DNA of 7,853 nucleotides from Candidatus Kapaibacterium sp. (GTDB lineage Bacteria > Bacteroidota > Ignavibacteria > Kapaibacteriales > UBA2268). The notes below the pieces were generated by a model. It saw only the letters and a list, made by a program, of their open reading frames with translations, was not told the DNA's origin and searched no databases. Below are positions 7,231-7,853 of the stretch, one piece after another. Every line of letters starts with the position of its first letter. Position 1 is the first letter of the stretch. The stretch is from assembly GCA_028691175.1 (NCBI GenBank), contig JAQUZU010000081.1, positions 1 to 7,853 of the forward strand. Direction: 5' to 3'. The position numbers and the translations under genes were made by a program.

Positions 7231-7235
7231 CTCCT
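7231..7235 (-). promoter_or_regulatory. Shine-Dalgarno site of flhB overlapping the fliR stop
   Basis: On the minus strand AGGAG lies 6 bases before the flhB ATG, and its first two bases are part of the fliR TAG (7236-7234). The overlap fixes the flhB start and suggests that fliR and flhB are translated in a coupled way from one message. Confidence 0.75.
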
Positions 7236-7853
7236 ATGTGGTCCTGATCGGATTAAGTGTCATAATAAATTCCATAAGCGAGTGCTCGAAGTTGCCGAAC
7301 GAAGTCTTTGTAGAAAACGCAAATAGCGCCAGAGTAAGGAAAACAATCAGTAAACCGACTGCAATTTTAATCTGAAAACTCAACATAAATATGTTGGTCT
7401 GCGGAGCAATTCGTGCCAGCAAAGCTAATGCAAGATTAGTCAGAAATTCCGCAATCAACACCGGTGCGGCAAGTTTAATCGCAATAATAGTCACATTAGT
7501 GATAAAATTTGTCAGTAGGGTATAGGTCGAACCGGTGATCTCAAAAGTGCCAATCGGCACTGCCCGTACACTCAGATATATACCTTCAATCATCGTGTGA
7601 TGTCCGTTTAGAGCCAGAAAAATCATTAAAACAATCAATTCGTTTAGTTCGCCGAACATTGTCGGTGTGTCCTGGTTTGCAAATACGGCGGATGCCTGAA
7701 ATCCTAAATTCACATCAACCAAGCCACCTGCGAACCTCGCTGCCCAGAAAACCGTATTACACGCAAACCCAATAATTGCTCCAAACGTAAATTCCTTCAG
7801 CACTAAAAAAATCAAATACCATAAATGAAAGTCTATCTGCGGTTGCTCATACC
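7234..7853 (-). CDS. fliR: Flagellar export-gate protein FliR, N-terminus outside window
   Basis: FliR is an integral inner-membrane protein that builds the FliPQR core of the flagellar protein export gate. About 205 residues are visible, against a usual length near 260, so roughly 50 N-terminal residues lie beyond the right edge. The frame stays open to the edge: the codons before the TTG at 7815 read YEQPQIDFHLWY, so that TTG is not the true start. Family features are KEFTFGAIIGF, AARFAGGLVDVNLGFQ followed by NQDTP, the NGHHTMIEG segment, and SVRAVPIG just after it. Long hydrophobic stretches cover much of the rest. The gene overlaps the flhB ribosome-binding site, the usual fliR-flhB order. 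The identification is secure from pattern and neighbour. Confidence 0.93.
   Translation of the reverse strand, partial: YEQPQIDFHLWYLIFLVLKEFTFGAIIGFACNTVFWAARFAGGLVDVNLGFQASAVFANQDTPTMFGELNELIVLMIFLALNGHHTMIEGIYLSVRAVPIGTFEITGSTYTLLTNFITNVTIIAIKLAAPVLIAEFLTNLALALLARIAPQTNIFMLSFQIKIAVGLLIVFLTLALFAFSTKTSFGNFEHSLMEFIMTLNPIRTT

Noticed and set aside
6145..7853. The flhB/fliR pair as part of a virulence-type injectisome (SctU/SctT)
   Set aside because: Sequence features and the fliR-flhB order match the flagellar versions, and no injectisome-specific gene is present.

Overview
The window holds six protein-coding genes in two convergent blocks and almost no free intergenic DNA. The organism looks like a flagellated member of the FCB superphylum (Bacteroidota/Chlorobi/Ignavibacteria/Kapabacteria-like). 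The main reasons are a promoter upstream of the first gene that fits the Bacteroidota form (TTTG, 19 bases, TATATTTG) and inconsistent use of Shine-Dalgarno sites. This placement is an inference from one promoter and general protein character; no taxonomic marker gene is present.

Positions 1-215 are non-coding as far as can be seen. They carry a three-copy 9-bp tandem repeat at the window edge, a REP-like palindrome at 101-127, the promoter at 150-180 and a four-residue mini-ORF that abuts the first gene.

Positions 216-6148 (+ strand) form one tightly packed run with gaps of 11, 6 and 3 bp. It contains a PcrA/UvrD superfamily 1 DNA helicase, a Gfo/Idh/MocA oxidoreductase resembling the GnnA type (UDP-GlcNAc 3-dehydrogenase), a membrane-anchored family 2 glycosyltransferase and a multi-spanning O-antigen polymerase/ligase-like protein. 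The last three fit a surface-polysaccharide or lipopolysaccharide pathway. The helicase is a housekeeping repair/replication enzyme that probably shares their transcript by position rather than function.

Positions 6145-7853 (- strand) hold the end of a flagellar export-gate operon: fliR, cut by the right window edge, followed directly by flhB, whose ribosome-binding site overlaps the fliR stop. FlhB has an intact NPTH autocleavage motif, so the export switch looks functional. The two blocks meet tail to tail with a 4-bp overlap of the wzy-like and flhB stop regions.

I see no CRISPR array, insertion sequence, tRNA, rRNA or defence system. The gene content is ordinary. The items most worth a second look are the short repeats in the first 215 bases, the helicase-polysaccharide gene linkage and the presence of flagellar genes beside a Bacteroidota-type promoter.
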